In this document: positions 1-12,070 of the stretch, piece after piece | Numbering within the stretch: the stretch's first letter is position 1 | Layout of the letters: every line of letters starts with the position of its first letter | DNA from: Agelas oroides | Lineage: Eukaryota > Porifera > Demospongiae > Agelasida > Agelasidae | Reading direction: 5' to 3' | DNA: 64,000 nucleotides | Assembly (NCBI GenBank): GCA_949130485.1 | Contig: OX422202.1 | Span: forward strand, 5,115,292 to 5,179,291 | The notes under the pieces: model-generated | The model's database searches: none | What the model saw: the letters and a program-made list of their open reading frames with translations, nothing else | Told to the model about the DNA's origin: nothing | Program-made: the position numbers and the translations under genes

Positions 1-56
1 TGTGTGTGCTCTGCAAAGTATAGTGGACAGCATTGTGAAAGTGTAGGTTTAGATCT

Positions 57-2324
57 ATGCAAAAGCTATTTAGAGAGTACGTGAAGATGGTATGCTGGAA
101 AAAAGTAGTAACAGCTCTTCCTTTTATAGTTTTGTCTACACAAGCACACCTAGCTTGTACAGCAAATACAACCACACTTCGACTCTTAGTGATGTTGAAT
201 CTCGAGACTCATCAAGAAGACAGCGCATGGACCCCAAGATGGAACAGGGGACTTGAACTCCTTCCAGCTGCACAGTTGGCAGTGGACAGAATCAACCAGG
301 ACCCAACCATCCTACCTGGGTACAACCTGGTGCTGACTGAACTGGACACTGGAACTTGTGACCGTGGCTACCCTAGCGAGGCCCTCTTTCAATTTGTCAA
401 TGAGATAACTCAGGAGGAACAGCACCTAGTTGGAGTTGTGGGGGCTTTCTGCACCACACTAGCAAAAGCTGTAGCACTGATTGCTGAGAGAAGTGGGACA
501 AACCTCCTGCAGATTTTGGGCTCACCATCACCAGCCCTGCATGACAGGGTACGGTACCCACACTTGTTTCACATCATTCCGTCTTCTGCAGTATATGCTG
601 AGGCAGTGTGCAGTTTGATAGAGCAGTTTGGCTGGACTAGAGTTAGGGTGGTCAGTGACAACAGCATGGAACACTCTTATCCTGCACTAGTTAATATGCT
701 AGGAGGCAATCTAGCTTTCTACCCTTTTCGAGGTCCGCCATCTCTACTGAGGACATTACAAGGACATGGGGAGAGGATCGTGATATTGTCAGTTGGCATA
801 GAACAAGCAGCAGAAGTATTGTGTTTGGCATACAAGCAGAGTCTTCGTTGGCCACAACTGAAACACACATGGATGGTTTATGAACACCAGGTAGAGGATT
901 TCTTTCATGCCACTAGCACTTGTGACAATGGTACAATGAGAAGTGCACTTGAAAGTGTGTTTCTTATACAGTATCAGCTCAGCACAAACAATTCAAACAA
1001 AGTGATTGTTTCAGGACAAACATACACTGAGTACTATGAGAATTACTTGGTACGTTTATCTCATTTTGCTGCTCAATATAACACCTCCTTGAACCCAAAT
1101 TCCTATTCCAATGCTCTACATGACTCAGTGTGGGCCACTGCAATTGCACTGAATGCCTCTTTGCAAACAATGCAAGGAAATATTCGAACTACAGCGAAGA
1201 TTGAGATCCTGGAGACTGCTAACAATGAGCTGTCAGATGTGTCATTCAGTGGTGCTCTTGGAGATGTGGACTTTGATAACAATGGTGAATCTAAAGTTGC
1301 TGTGAACATCTTCCAAATCAGGAATGGAACTGCTGAACTGTTTGCAGTCATAAGTGACAAGCAGTGCAATGAAACAGCCATAGGAAGGAGTCCAGATGAT
1401 GAAGTACCAAGAATGTACAATCTCCAGTCTGCTGCTATTACTGCAGTTATGCTCACAATTGAAGCAGTGATCATCATTCTCTCTACAGTCATACTGATTC
1501 TATTTCTCTACTATCACAATGCACCAGAGATTAAGGCAACTAGTCCTTACCTCAGTCTTACCATGTTCATAGGATGCTATTCTCTGTTTGCCAGTGCCAT
1601 GGTTACAGCTCTTTCACCGTCTGTGATACACGATGTACACAATGGCCGCTTCTTCTGCAATGCACCAGAATGGTGCTTGAGTTTAGGTGTCCACCTCATA
1701 TTCAGCCCACTGATTATGAGAATGCTGAGAGTTTATCGCATATTTACTTACTTTGGGAAACTGGGGAAGCGATGGTCTGATGGGGTACTTTTTGCTGGAG
1801 TTGTGGTCATAGTGGGGACAAATATTATCTTCCTAACTCTCTGGACAGTGTTTGGAGGTAATAAAGTCGTGAATATTGAAATGTTGGTGACACCTGAAGA
1901 CTCGTTTCCATACTATGAGGTTATTCAAACTTGCATCTTACAAAACATTATTTATGTCGTATATCTTATTGAAGTTGCAGTCCTATATATAATAGTAGTA
2001 CTCCTTGCTATTCTGACAAGAAAGATCCGACGACAACACTTCAAAGACACAAAAAAGGTCAACATATTCATCTATGTGAATGCTCTAATCTCCTACATTT
2101 TACTCCCACTTTCACTGATCATCACTAATCGTGATATTCAAGTGTACCTCACATTTGCTGAAATAAATATTCATGCCATCCTCTCCCAAATGTTCTTGTT
2201 CCTTCCAAAAGTATTGCCACCTCTGCGGAGACATCTTAAAATGAAGCATCAGAAGGCAACATCTAAGATCAAACAAAGGACTAACACTAAAGAAGAAAAT
2301 AGACTTACCCCAATGTTACTGTAA
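57..2324 (+). CDS. GABA-B-type class C G-protein-coupled receptor
   Basis: One uninterrupted frame of 755 codons. The first ATG is at 57. The ATG at 87 gives a better signal peptide (MVCWKKVVTALPFIVL) and may be the true start. Residues about 40-430 form a periplasmic-binding-type ligand domain, with GLELLPAAQLAVDRIN and GVVGAFCTTLAKAVA. There is no nine-Cys linker before the membrane part, which points to GABA-B rather than glutamate or Ca-sensing receptors. Seven TM segments lie at about 457-716. Class C landmarks are the TM3 Cys and Trp in CNAPEWCLSLG, the RVYRIF loop, the ECL2 Cys in VIQTC and a TRKIRR motif after TM5. The protein is shorter than vertebrate GABBR1/2, with no sushi domain or C-terminal coiled coil visible. 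It should sit in the plasma membrane and couple to G proteins. Ligand unknown. The lack of introns is notable. An upstream exon before position 57 cannot be excluded. Confidence 0.9.
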   Translation: MQKLFREYVKMVCWKKVVTALPFIVLSTQAHLACTANTTTLRLLVMLNLETHQEDSAWTPRWNRGLELLPAAQLAVDRINQDPTILPGYNLVLTELDTGTCDRGYPSEALFQFVNEITQEEQHLVGVVGAFCTTLAKAVALIAERSGTNLLQILGSPSPALHDRVRYPHLFHIIPSSAVYAEAVCSLIEQFGWTRVRVVSDNSMEHSYPALVNMLGGNLAFYPFRGPPSLLRTLQGHGERIVILSVGIEQAAEVLCLAYKQSLRWPQLKHTWMVYEHQVEDFFHATSTCDNGTMRSALESVFLIQYQLSTNNSNKVIVSGQTYTEYYENYLVRLSHFAAQYNTSLNPNSYSNALHDSVWATAIALNASLQTMQGNIRTTAKIEILETANNELSDVSFSGALGDVDFDNNGESKVAVNIFQIRNGTAELFAVISDKQCNETAIGRSPDDEVPRMYNLQSAAITAVMLTIEAVIIILSTVILILFLYYHNAPEIKATSPYLSLTMFIGCYSLFASAMVTALSPSVIHDVHNGRFFCNAPEWCLSLGVHLIFSPLIMRMLRVYRIFTYFGKLGKRWSDGVLFAGVVVIVGTNIIFLTLWTVFGGNKVVNIEMLVTPEDSFPYYEVIQTCILQNIIYVVYLIEVAVLYIIVVLLAILTRKIRRQHFKDTKKVNIFIYVNALISYILLPLSLIITNRDIQVYLTFAEINIHAILSQMFLFLPKVLPPLRRHLKMKHQKATSKIKQRTNTKEENRLTPMLL

Positions 2325-2399
2325 TACCAGAACATTAACTTACCAATAACTGGTGTATAGTTTGAATCATTGCACACATTTTGCTGCTAATATTTCAAA

Positions 2400-2900
2400 C
2401 TGCAACTTTTACTGTTTTCACTTTCTGTATTGGCTTATTGAGCCGTGTGAACCAGTGGTATGGGGAAAACATTGAAGTGCGGAAGTGAGAATTCTTCTTA
2501 ACAGGATGAGAAAATTAATGGTGAAGATTTGGGTGGGTGTGTCCTTGATCCATTCCAGACCTAGCATGACGTCAGTGAATCGCACTGGGTCAGTTTCCAG
2601 GTCAGGAAGGTGTGGTACTAATGCTGCAGGGATGTTGCTCAAGAGACAGGATCGGACAGGCACTTGGCAATGAAGTGGAAGTGGTCTTCAGGCTCAGAGT
2701 GGCAGAGCTTACAGATGAGGTTGTTTGGCTGGAATGGTTATTTCTAAAACAGAAACGGCTGGCATCTGCCTCCAGCCAATCACACCCTGCTAAGAGGCGG
2801 ATGCATAGGTGCACTTGACTCCAGGCTGGAGCCTGCATGTGGAGTGTGATTGTCCAGTGTGGGGGCCAGTCTTCCAATCGGGAGGACACAGTCACCTGAT
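2400..2900 (-). pseudogene. LINE 3' fragment with C-terminal zinc knuckle
   Basis: Read on the minus strand, this stretch encodes NNLICKLCHSEPEDHFHF followed by a further His and Cys. That is the CxxC...H...C knuckle found after the reverse transcriptase in several LINE clades. Upstream, in another frame, LLAGCDWLEADASRF resembles the segment just before that knuckle. Downstream lies IPAALVPHLPDLETD. Stops and frame changes show a dead fragment. The clade cannot be assigned. It lies just 3' of the GPCR gene on the opposite strand. Confidence 0.5.
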
Positions 2901-3163
2901 GTTTCATGATGATATACGCTTGGATATCAAGGAGGTGCTTAAGGGTCCATGCAGGATTCCTTGTGTGGTGTTTTGAAAAGCTATTTGATGGCGTTCTCGT
3001 GACAGTGATGCAGATACAAGTGTTGTCATAGTTCCTCACCAAGAATCTTAGCCAACGTTACGAGACACTAGCAATAGTCACTGTAGTATAGTCTCAGAAT
3101 GAGACCACACCAAGACTACACTCACCGTGTCATGCTAAACGACTGTGTTACATGCCTATCAGT

Positions 3164-3526
3164 GGCATGCTCTATCTACAATAGCTAGGGCTTGATGGGG
3201 GGTAGGAGGGGAATTGACATATCTTAAAACAAGCCCCCATACCTGGGGCACAAACCTGCATTCCATCTCCCACATATCACTTACAAATACCCCATATTTC
3301 CGTGTCATGCACATTGTGAGACAGGGAGATGTGGGTATTTGTAGAATTCACAAAGACTTTTCAAAGAAAGAGAATGTATATATAATTATGCAATTTGGGA
3401 CAATCCTGACTAAGTACCAATGCCTTGGGGAAGATTCTGACGGCAAATCCCCATGGCTTGTTTTAAGATATGTCAATTCCCCTCCTACCCCACATCAAGC
3501 CCTAGCTATTGTAGATAGAGCATGCC
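3164..3526. repeat. Fold-back (palindromic) element, 363 bp
   Basis: The arms 3164-3234 and 3453-3526 are near-perfect inverted copies, starting GGCATGCTCTATC and ending with the AAAACAAGC block. I found no convincing TSD. This is a non-autonomous MITE-like structure. The open frame across it is incidental. Confidence 0.65.
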
Positions 3527-3577
3527 GCTTAATGCAGTAAAAATATACAGTAGACTCTGTTTTCGTTATTCCTGCAT

Positions 3578-4329
3578 GGTTGTATCTAATCAATGGACTA
3601 GATTGTGGACTGGATTGCTGGACTGGATTAACAATAGTATTGAATTTGTTCGTATCACCTGATCTCTAGCCAATCAGAAGAGTGGAGAGGTCACATGATT
3701 TTATTAGCAAGTACAATGGCCTATTATATATTGTCAGCTGTAACCATCATGATTGTCCTGCTGCTTAGGTGTGCTCTGCACAACATTCAGTACTTTTAAA
3801 ATATAAACACATGCCGAAAAAGTCACTGGTGAAGTTTTCCATTGTTTTTGAAGTGGCTGCAATCGTCTAAGAGTGGTGAGGCCATGGCCAGTTTATGCAT
3901 AAATACGTAGGGTATTTAAAGGCATATACGTATATATCGCTGCAAAAACACTTGGGTAGTTCAACCACATTTATAGGTTGCCACAGATGCATCAGTGTGA
4001 CTATTATCCAAGGACTGCCACCAAGAAAGCTCATTGAGGAGCTTTTTAGTTTAATCAGTCTCATCTTTCAGAAGACCTATTTGGCAACAGTCCTGGTTGA
4101 AGTAACCCAAACCTTTTCACAGCAAAAACATCTTGACACTCCTGTTACTAGTCTATTTCCATGGCCCTTTTAAAACATTTCTAACAGACTATGTGGTACC
4201 GTTTTACTCTATTAAATTTCCGACTGTCTCTTGTGTGATTTGAAAGTTCAATTTTCTGTTCAGCAATCCAGTCCATCAATCCAGTCCACAATCCAGTCCA
4301 CAATCCAGTCCAGGGATTAAGATACGACC
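3578..4329. mobile_element. Non-autonomous TIR element, MULE-like (copy 1)
   Basis: The left end is GGTTGTATCTAATC. The right end read inward is GGTCGTATCTTAATC. Both continue into subterminal iterations of TGGACTGGATT. It is flanked by ATTCCTGCAT (3568-3577) and ATTCCTGCAC (4330-4339), a 10-bp TSD with one mismatch. A 9-10 bp TSD and long subterminal repeats fit Mutator-like elements. No transposase is present. Confidence 0.75.
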
Positions 4330-4787
4330 ATTCCTGCACAATATTCTTCAGTGATGAAAACTCGAGGGGTTGATCACTGGAAAAATTGTGTACGAGATTT
4401 CGAAATCTTTGGATTTCACTGAAGATTTCCGGATTTCCGGAAAGATTTCAAGATTTCATGCAGATTTCAAGATTTCATGCAAGATTTCAAGATTTCATGA
4501 AAGATTTCAAGATTTCATGCAAGATTTCAGGATTTCAAGAAAAATCATGCAAGATTTCCAGATTTCAACGAAGATTTCTGCAAGATTTCCAGATTTCAAT
4601 GAAGATTTATGCAAGATTTCCAGATTCCAGTGCAGATTTTGACATACTGATTCTAAATTTCAGGATGATGTGATTATTTACTGCATACATGCAGACTGAC
4701 AGTGTACAGGCAGGAACTTACATTAATTCATCAATACTTTGTGTATGTGCGATACACACACAATGTACAAGGAGGTCATAGGCATTT

Positions 4788-5648
4788 GGTCGTCTCTAAT
4801 CGCTGGACTGGATTGTGGACTGGATTGCTGGACTGGACTGATGGACTGGATTACTGGACTGACCTTTGAACTAAAATTGTGTGTATCACATGACCTCCAC
4901 CCAATCAGATGTGCTGTGAATGGGTCACATGTTCAATGCTTAGCGGCTAATAGATTGCTGAGAAACAAAGGATGTGGCGTGCAGCAACTGTGGGAGTTTT
5001 GTGCCTAAGAGACCTTAAAGGTATGCGTATACTACAGCAGATGGAGCAGCTTGGTAGGCCAATTGGCACAATAGTCTTTTCCAAGGCCTCTCGCTGACCA
5101 AGCATAGTTTTTAAATGGCTACATTCAACAACACTAGTCACTACGAGTATTACATAGCCTGGTAACCACTAACCAGTATAGCATTTGACACCAGCGTTCT
5201 CCATGACACTTCAGCAGTACATTGTTTTTAGTAAAGAGGCCTTTGTCAGTATTTTTGATGCTCTTTTGCACGCTTGCTATAGTCAGAGGGTGGTTTGAGC
5301 TCACTGCGTGTACACCATGAATTCATGATTCACATCTGTCCATGTAGCTTGTGCATTGTGCACTCATGTACATTCTTTCATGATGCACATCTGTCCATGT
5401 AGCTTGTGCATTGTGCACTCATGTACATTCTTTCATGATGCACATCTGTCCATGTAGCTTGTGCATTGTGCACTCATGTACATTCCTTAGCATGTAGTGG
5501 GAAGATGAAGTGCGTTTACTGTAACCAAATTTACGAAATTTGATTGGATGGAGGTCATGTGATATGAACAAATTAAGTCTAGTAATCCAGTCCATCAGTC
5601 CAGTCCAGCAATCCAGTCAACAATCCAGTCCAGTGATTAGATACTACC
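4788..5648. mobile_element. Non-autonomous TIR element, MULE-like (copy 2, nested)
   Basis: Ends GGTCGTCTCTAATC and, inverted, GGTAGTATCTAATC run into TGGACTGGATT iterations, as in the copy at 3578-4329. An exact 9-bp TSD TAGGCATTT lies at 4779-4787 and 5649-5657. It inserted into the element 4363-6098. It contains a 55-bp tandem repeat and no coding capacity. Confidence 0.8.
5326..5486. repeat. 55-bp tandem repeat, about three copies
   Basis: The unit containing CATGTAGCTTGTGCATTGTG recurs at exact 55-bp spacing (copies at 5341, 5396 and 5451). It lies inside the MULE-like element 4788-5648. Confidence 0.9.
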
Positions 5649-6777
5649 TAGGCATTTACATGCATGAACAATCAACGAACCACATCTCCCTTATAAAACA
5701 GGCCTAGATGTTATGCATGCAGACTGACCACATGCAGACAATGTACAAGGAGCTTACATTGTAAGTTACAATGTAGGTATTTAGTCTAGTCTTGTCCCCG
5801 GCCCCAGACCCCCCGACGCTAGTCTCGGTCCCAGACCCAAAACTACCCCCCAGCGTGGATCGCGGTACGGTCTTGGGACGAGATTACACCGAGGCGCGCA
5901 TGGGCGGGGCATGAAACTAGCCGCACGTGCGCATGTAATAATCACGTGATCACCAAAAATGGACGTACACTGACTTAGATTACAAGATTACGGAGGGTTT
6001 TGAGATTTCAGATTTCAGATTTCGGCAAAAGATTTCGAGATTTCAGTAAAGATTTCAACCAGAAGCGTACGAGATTTCAGGGAGTGAGCAGCCCCTCGTG
6101 AAAACTTCAGCATGTAGCCCCGCCCAGCTTTCCAGCTGCTTAGGTCGACCTCTAACCTTTCACCACCACATGCTCACTTTAACATTGTCTCGTGGCCGGG
6201 TCTGTGTAAAAGCTGGACTCTGGACTCTGGACTGGACTCATGGACTGGACTATGGACCGATATTTGGACTGAGTTCTGGACCGAGTTTTGGACCGACGGA
6301 GCTCCACGACGATTATTTCCTACTCCGAATCAGTTATCTAAGCTAGAGCAGAGGTTCTGTTGCTCTCGGTGAATATTGACAAATGTGCTTTGTAATTGAC
6401 AACAGGTACCTGAGACTTGCATTCTGTCCCAAGAACAGTTCAAGAGAGCAGAGTGAGCATAGACACGAGTATTTCGTGGTATTTCACAAGAGCGAGGTAG
6501 TACAAACATTTATCAAGATCTCTGAGGACCTGGGTCGATTTCTACGGGCTGATGGTGAGGCTGAACTGTGCAGCAAATGAACTAGACTACTCACGAACCA
6601 ATCAATGCTGTTGTCTGACAGTCTGTTTACAGGCACATCACCATAACCTACAATGCTCGTAAGCAAATGTCTCGGGCCTTGCAACGCTGAGCCACACCCA
6701 CAGTCACTCTGTTGTTGCATGAATATAGACTACACGAATTGACAACTGTGCCTTGGCCACAGTAGGCATACAAACAT

Positions 6778-7484
6778 GGGTAGGTACAAAACCTGGACTC
6801 TGGACTCTGGACTGGACTATGGACTGGATTATGGACTCGATTTTGGACTTGATTTTGGACTGAACAGCATTATGTATGAACTAACCTCGTGTTTCGGAAC
6901 TTTCCAGGCCTTTCCACCGTCCAGTTGTTGATTGCTTCCAGTCGTGTGCCAAAGGTTAGATTCTTATACATTTTTTAAGCGTATATGGCAGCGTTAAGGC
7001 CTAGACAATGCATCGGGAGATAGGTAATTGAGCTAGAGGCCAAGTAGTCTCGCAAGCCATACCCTGCGAAGAGTGGGCTTGCAAGACTAGAGGCTGAGGT
7101 GGTGTATAGTGAGCATATCTGCTCAGGCAAGATGCTCTTACTACTGAGCCACTGGACCCATGGCAGAGGAGCAGAAGCAAGCCTTGTAACAGGCAGGCAA
7201 GAAATTCAGCTAGCTGTAGGTATTATAAGCTTGCAACTCCTTGCCAACAAGCTGCTGTAAGAACAGAGTGATGGCTTAAACCAACCAGCCAGTCTTGCTA
7301 ATAGCTGCAAACATATCCGTTTTTTTACTGTTAGGACAATCTTCTACTCATTGGGCAATCCAGCATTCTTTAAACAGCAGCTCTAGAACTATTTACTGTC
7401 CAACTGAGTCCAAAATCGATATCCAGTCCATAGTCCAGTCCATGGTCCAGTCCAGAGTCCAGAGTCCAGGTTTTGTACCATCCC
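6778..7484. mobile_element. Non-autonomous TIR element, MULE-like (inner)
   Basis: TIRs GGGTAGGTACAAAACC and GGGATGGTACAAAACC continue into CTGGACTCTGGACTGGACT iterations. An exact 9-bp TSD TACAAACAT lies at 6769-6777 and 7485-7493. It is inserted in the element 6198-7707 and itself carries a 45-bp fold-back element at 7045-7089. Confidence 0.85.
7045..7089. mobile_element. 45-bp micro-MITE (innermost)
   Basis: Hairpin with ends TAGTCTCGCAAGCC and GGCTTGCAAGACTA and a 9-bp loop region. The flanks GAGGCCAAG (7036-7044) and GAGGCTGAG (7090-7098) look like a 9-bp TSD with two mismatches. The ends match the TAGTCT-type family at 17285-17804. Confidence 0.5.
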
Positions 7485-7716
7485 TACAAACATAGGTCTT
7501 GGACCTTGGAAATTATGCTAATCTACATGCACAGTCACTCTCTTGCTACATGCATATATTGTCACATGGTCTAAGATGCCTTTGCTGTGGCCCAGGGGAC
7601 TTTAAACAACAGTTTTAGCCACTTACAGCTCAGTCCAAAACTTAGTCCATAGTCCAGTCCATAGTCCAGTCCACCAGTCCAGTCCAGAGTCCAGAGTACA
7701 TACACCCCTCGTGGCC

Positions 7717-8155
7717 AGCCGCCAGGCCATGCGCCAAGCGCTGATAAGACGCGTCGTAAGACGCGTCGTAACCAGCCCACGGCTCAGTGGTACTCTCCCG
7801 GAAAGGGAGGCAATAAAGAAGAAAGAAAGTGCTCCCTACGATCCAGGAATCGACGCTGTGATGGCAGTTAGTGTATTCCTACGTCGTGTACCGAAGCGAA
7901 GGGCACACGGCCCTCCAACTGCGTGGGTTTGGAGTCTTCACTTGGATGACCAGGTGAACAGAACAGTGACAAATGGGAACAATGTGGTGAGTGCAAGAGT
8001 TTTGATGGGTGTAGTCATGCTGGCTCATACAGCAGCTTACATATTCAATCAGGTTTCGTGGTTCCCGTGCATCTTTGTGGAATCTATCATGGAACTAGGG
8101 CTATTGTGAGTACCAGTGAGTATGCATCAAGCCAGTCATCTAATTGTTGACCTCC
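7717..8155. other. Unassigned sequence between elements
   Basis: This holds an open plus-strand frame of about 130 codons with no ATG at its head and no recognised domain, plus a short direct repeat of ACGCGTCGTAAG near 7750. No gene can be supported. Confidence 0.3.
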
Positions 8156-8158
8156 CTG

Positions 8159-9063
8159 CAAGGGGTAGTCAGTGCTAGTCACTTATATGTCCGAAGTGTA
8201 GAAGCGTTTGTGACCGGTATCAAACTTGAATCAAACGATCAAAACCATTTGGGGAGGGGGGCAATCAAGGAATCAAGGTGACCTCCGAATAGCCTTGTTC
8301 CCAGGCACTTGAAAAGTCGGAGGGAGTGCCTGGTACACACTGTTTGCGCATTGGCGGCTCCCCAGGTTTTTCTGGAGAACTTGGAAACTTCAGTAAAATC
8401 TACTGTGTTACACTAACCTCAGTTTGTCGGTCGATATCTCCAGTGTGAAAGATGCCTGGCATTAACCATGCTGTATCAAAACGATGGCGAGGAAGTGATG
8501 AAAACACTCAGCTCTTCGCTTGCAAAATTATTCACCCGTTTGTCCATTCCAGGTAAACACTGTTGCGTGTGAATGATGTAATCTTTCCGTTTGAAGTTCA
8601 TCAATCGCCCTGAACTAGATGATACAAGTTATTGCTGTCAAAGCAATAGCATTTTTGACTTTAAACCCCCCCCCCCCCCCCCCCCGAATGTATCTCACAG
8701 ATAGCATAACTCTGCAGTATGGCTTATCAGCAGGTGAACTGAAATAGACTGTTTTGTTAGTGCGTGCTTAGTGTAACGGAAGTATGCAGGTTATCAAGGA
8801 GACTTAGCGCATGCATGAACAGTGTGTACCAGGCGCTCCCTCCAATTTTTCGTGCGCCTGTGAGTGAGGTTATAACCTCTGAACTGCTCAAAATCAACAG
8901 ATCAAGAACATGGTTGCAATTTATCCTTTAACCCTTGGAAATCAAGCAATCAAGAGCCTCAGAATGGAATGATCGAGCAATCAAGCACCTTTTTGCCGAT
9001 CAAAAAACTTGGATCACGGTCGCAAACACTTTAACAGGTGACACATAAGTGACTACCCCTTGC
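8159..9063. mobile_element. TIR element of about 0.9 kb with nested inverted repeat
   Basis: The outer ends are inverted copies beginning GCAAGGGGTAGTC. The similarity runs about 60 bp with gaps, through blocks such as TTTGYGACCG. A second inverted pair lies inside (about 8292-8352 and 8826-8870), one arm of which carries TAGCCTTGTTCCCAGGC. A 20-bp poly-C run is at 8666-8685. Only a weak 3-bp TSD candidate (CCT) is seen. Confidence 0.5.
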
Positions 9064-9185
9064 CCTGTACATGCTAACCATGCACAGGGTTCAAAGTGTG
9101 TGACTACAAACTTTACTCAATTATATAGCCCAAGGCAAAGTCATGAAGTTGTTCACTCGCCAATCAAACCTTATTGCCATTAATG

Positions 9186-9277
9186 AGCATCTGTGTGCTA
9201 TACAGTGCTTTATAAGGTTAGGGTGTGGTTAGGGTTAGGTTAGGGCTGGTATACATACCGTATAGCATACAGATGAT
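9186..9277. repeat. Small fold-back with telomere-like TTAGGG runs
   Basis: Inverted arms CATCTGTGTGCTATAC and CATCTGTATGCTATAC flank 9216-9247, which contains degenerate TTAGGG units. No gene. Confidence 0.5.
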
Positions 9278-9299
9278 AACGTACTGTTGTTAACAGCTT

Positions 9300-10860
9300 G
9301 TTCAAACCATGATTGGCTCAGCACGCACAGTGTACACATACATCAATGATAATACACTCACCATGCTTTTGGAATAACTATGGTACATTCATATGTAGCC
9401 TTGGACCCAGGCTGTACCAAAGAAAATGGTACTATTCGCACACGTTTGGCGAGCATGGTACATTTCTGCAAAATTTTACATTCACGTTGCTCACATCTGG
9501 ACTAAGTCTGCAATGTAGTATATGTACACACACATCAATGTGTTAACATGCCATCATGGCTAATTTTTTTCTAGTTGGTTAAATGCTCAAACAACAAAGG
9601 TCATATATAAAAAAAAAAAAAGCTTGAAGTATCAGTGTCCAATATTGGCTAATTGTTGTAGACTCTGCCTTTCGGTTTATCAAAACCGCACATAAAACCA
9701 CGTTTAGTACATCACGGGCCACGTGATCAGATCGTCCAAGCTCTCTCCCATTTTTCCAGGGAGGCGCCTGGGTATGAGGCTAGACGAAGTCTACAATGTA
9801 GTATATGTACACACGTATCAATGTGTTTATTTTAGTTCCAAGTGCTGACATGGCTATTCGTGAGACTGCAGCAAGATTGGCATTCTTAGTTAGAATTTAT
9901 GTTTCTTGTGCCTGCTTCCAGAGGAGGGAGGTAGCTTACCTTCACATACCTTTCACTCAATCCTGTTTGGAAAAAGGATAGATTGTTGCGCTTAAGTTTA
10001 AGGTACTTCGAGGCTCATGAGAATGGGACAGTACAAAGTGTGTCGTAACTTTTATGATTTGTGACTCAAATCCAGTGATACAATTGGACTTGTATACACA
10101 AGTTCAAAATAATGCAGGTGTTGGGGTACCAGATTCTGTATACAGATAATTACTGTATGCTCACATTGTTCACAGGAGACAGACATGGTGATTCCAGCAT
10201 GTCTGTTACTGCACGACCAAATGAGGGCACAAGGTATATATTTGTCCGCTACAAAAGGTAGCACTTCATAATTGTTGTGACATGCCCAAAACTTCTTTCC
10301 CCTTGTATACACGATGCACACCCTCCAACTGTTGTGTCTTGAGAGTGAGCTTTGGCTTTTGACTTACGATATTCCTTGGCAACGGAATCATTCAACTCAC
10401 TCATGCATTCATTGCCTTCTTTGACAGTATGGAAATGAAATACCTATAAACTATTTATCACACCATTTATCATCACTACTACAGTTACAAGTGTGCTTTT
10501 AGATTTGCTCGCTTGATGCAAGTACATACACATTCCGTGCGAGTTTCATACACTTAATTCCCAATTCTAAGACTTTTACTCCCTGCCCAAGTGTTTCAAT
10601 CCCGCTGTTACACAATAATCTGCATCCAATGAGATATACCTGCATGTGCTTGCATTAAACATCCTTCTGGTTAATGTACTAAATGTAAGGACATTTTTGC
10701 TGGTTCTGCAAATAAATATATTGAGGTTCAAGCCCCAACAGTTACCAATGTACTGTGTCTGAGTTCGCATTTGAAGTACTATGGAACATAACATATTGAG
10801 GGCCTTGAGTTACATATTCAACAACTTTATCTTTGTTTTGGTAAGCCCCTGAGAAAATTG
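9300..10860. other. Repeat-rich, no gene recognised
   Basis: A direct repeat of about 40 bp occurs at 9505-9545 and 9795-9840 (TATGTACACAC.TATCAATGTG). A TAGCCT-type terminus is at 9768-9780. No coding region with recognisable domains is seen. Confidence 0.4.
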
Positions 10861-10865
10861 TGTTG

Positions 10866-12070
<1,205 letters not shown>

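Larger units (their letters stand above)
4363..6098. mobile_element. TIR element with AGATTTC-rich arms, 8-bp TSD
   Basis: The ends are inverted (CGAGGGGTTGATCACT against CGAGGGGCTGCTCACT) and are flanked by an exact 8-bp TSD, TGAAAACT (4355-4362 and 6099-6106). Just inside both ends is low-complexity DNA made of AGATTTC-type heptamers (4390-4637 and 5994-6082). The element encloses a separate MULE-like insertion at 4788-5648. The superfamily is uncertain. An 8-bp TSD allows hAT or others. Confidence 0.7.
6198..7707. mobile_element. Non-autonomous TIR element, MULE-like (outer of a three-deep nest)
   Basis: The left end is GGGTCTGTG and the right end inverted is GGGTGTATG. Both are followed by CTGGACTCTGGACT iterations. 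An exact 9-bp TSD CTCGTGGCC lies at 6189-6197 and 7708-7716. Without the inner insertion (6778-7484 plus its TSD copy) it would be about 790 bp. No transposase. Confidence 0.8.

Noticed and set aside
1103-1492. 129-codon minus-strand frame
   Set aside because: It is the complement of the GABA-B-type receptor gene and only a shadow.
3214-3540. 108-codon plus-strand frame
   Set aside because: It spans a fold-back element and ends in its right arm.
7711-8109. 132-codon plus-strand frame
   Set aside because: It has no ATG at its head, overlaps the terminus of a transposon, and shows no domain.
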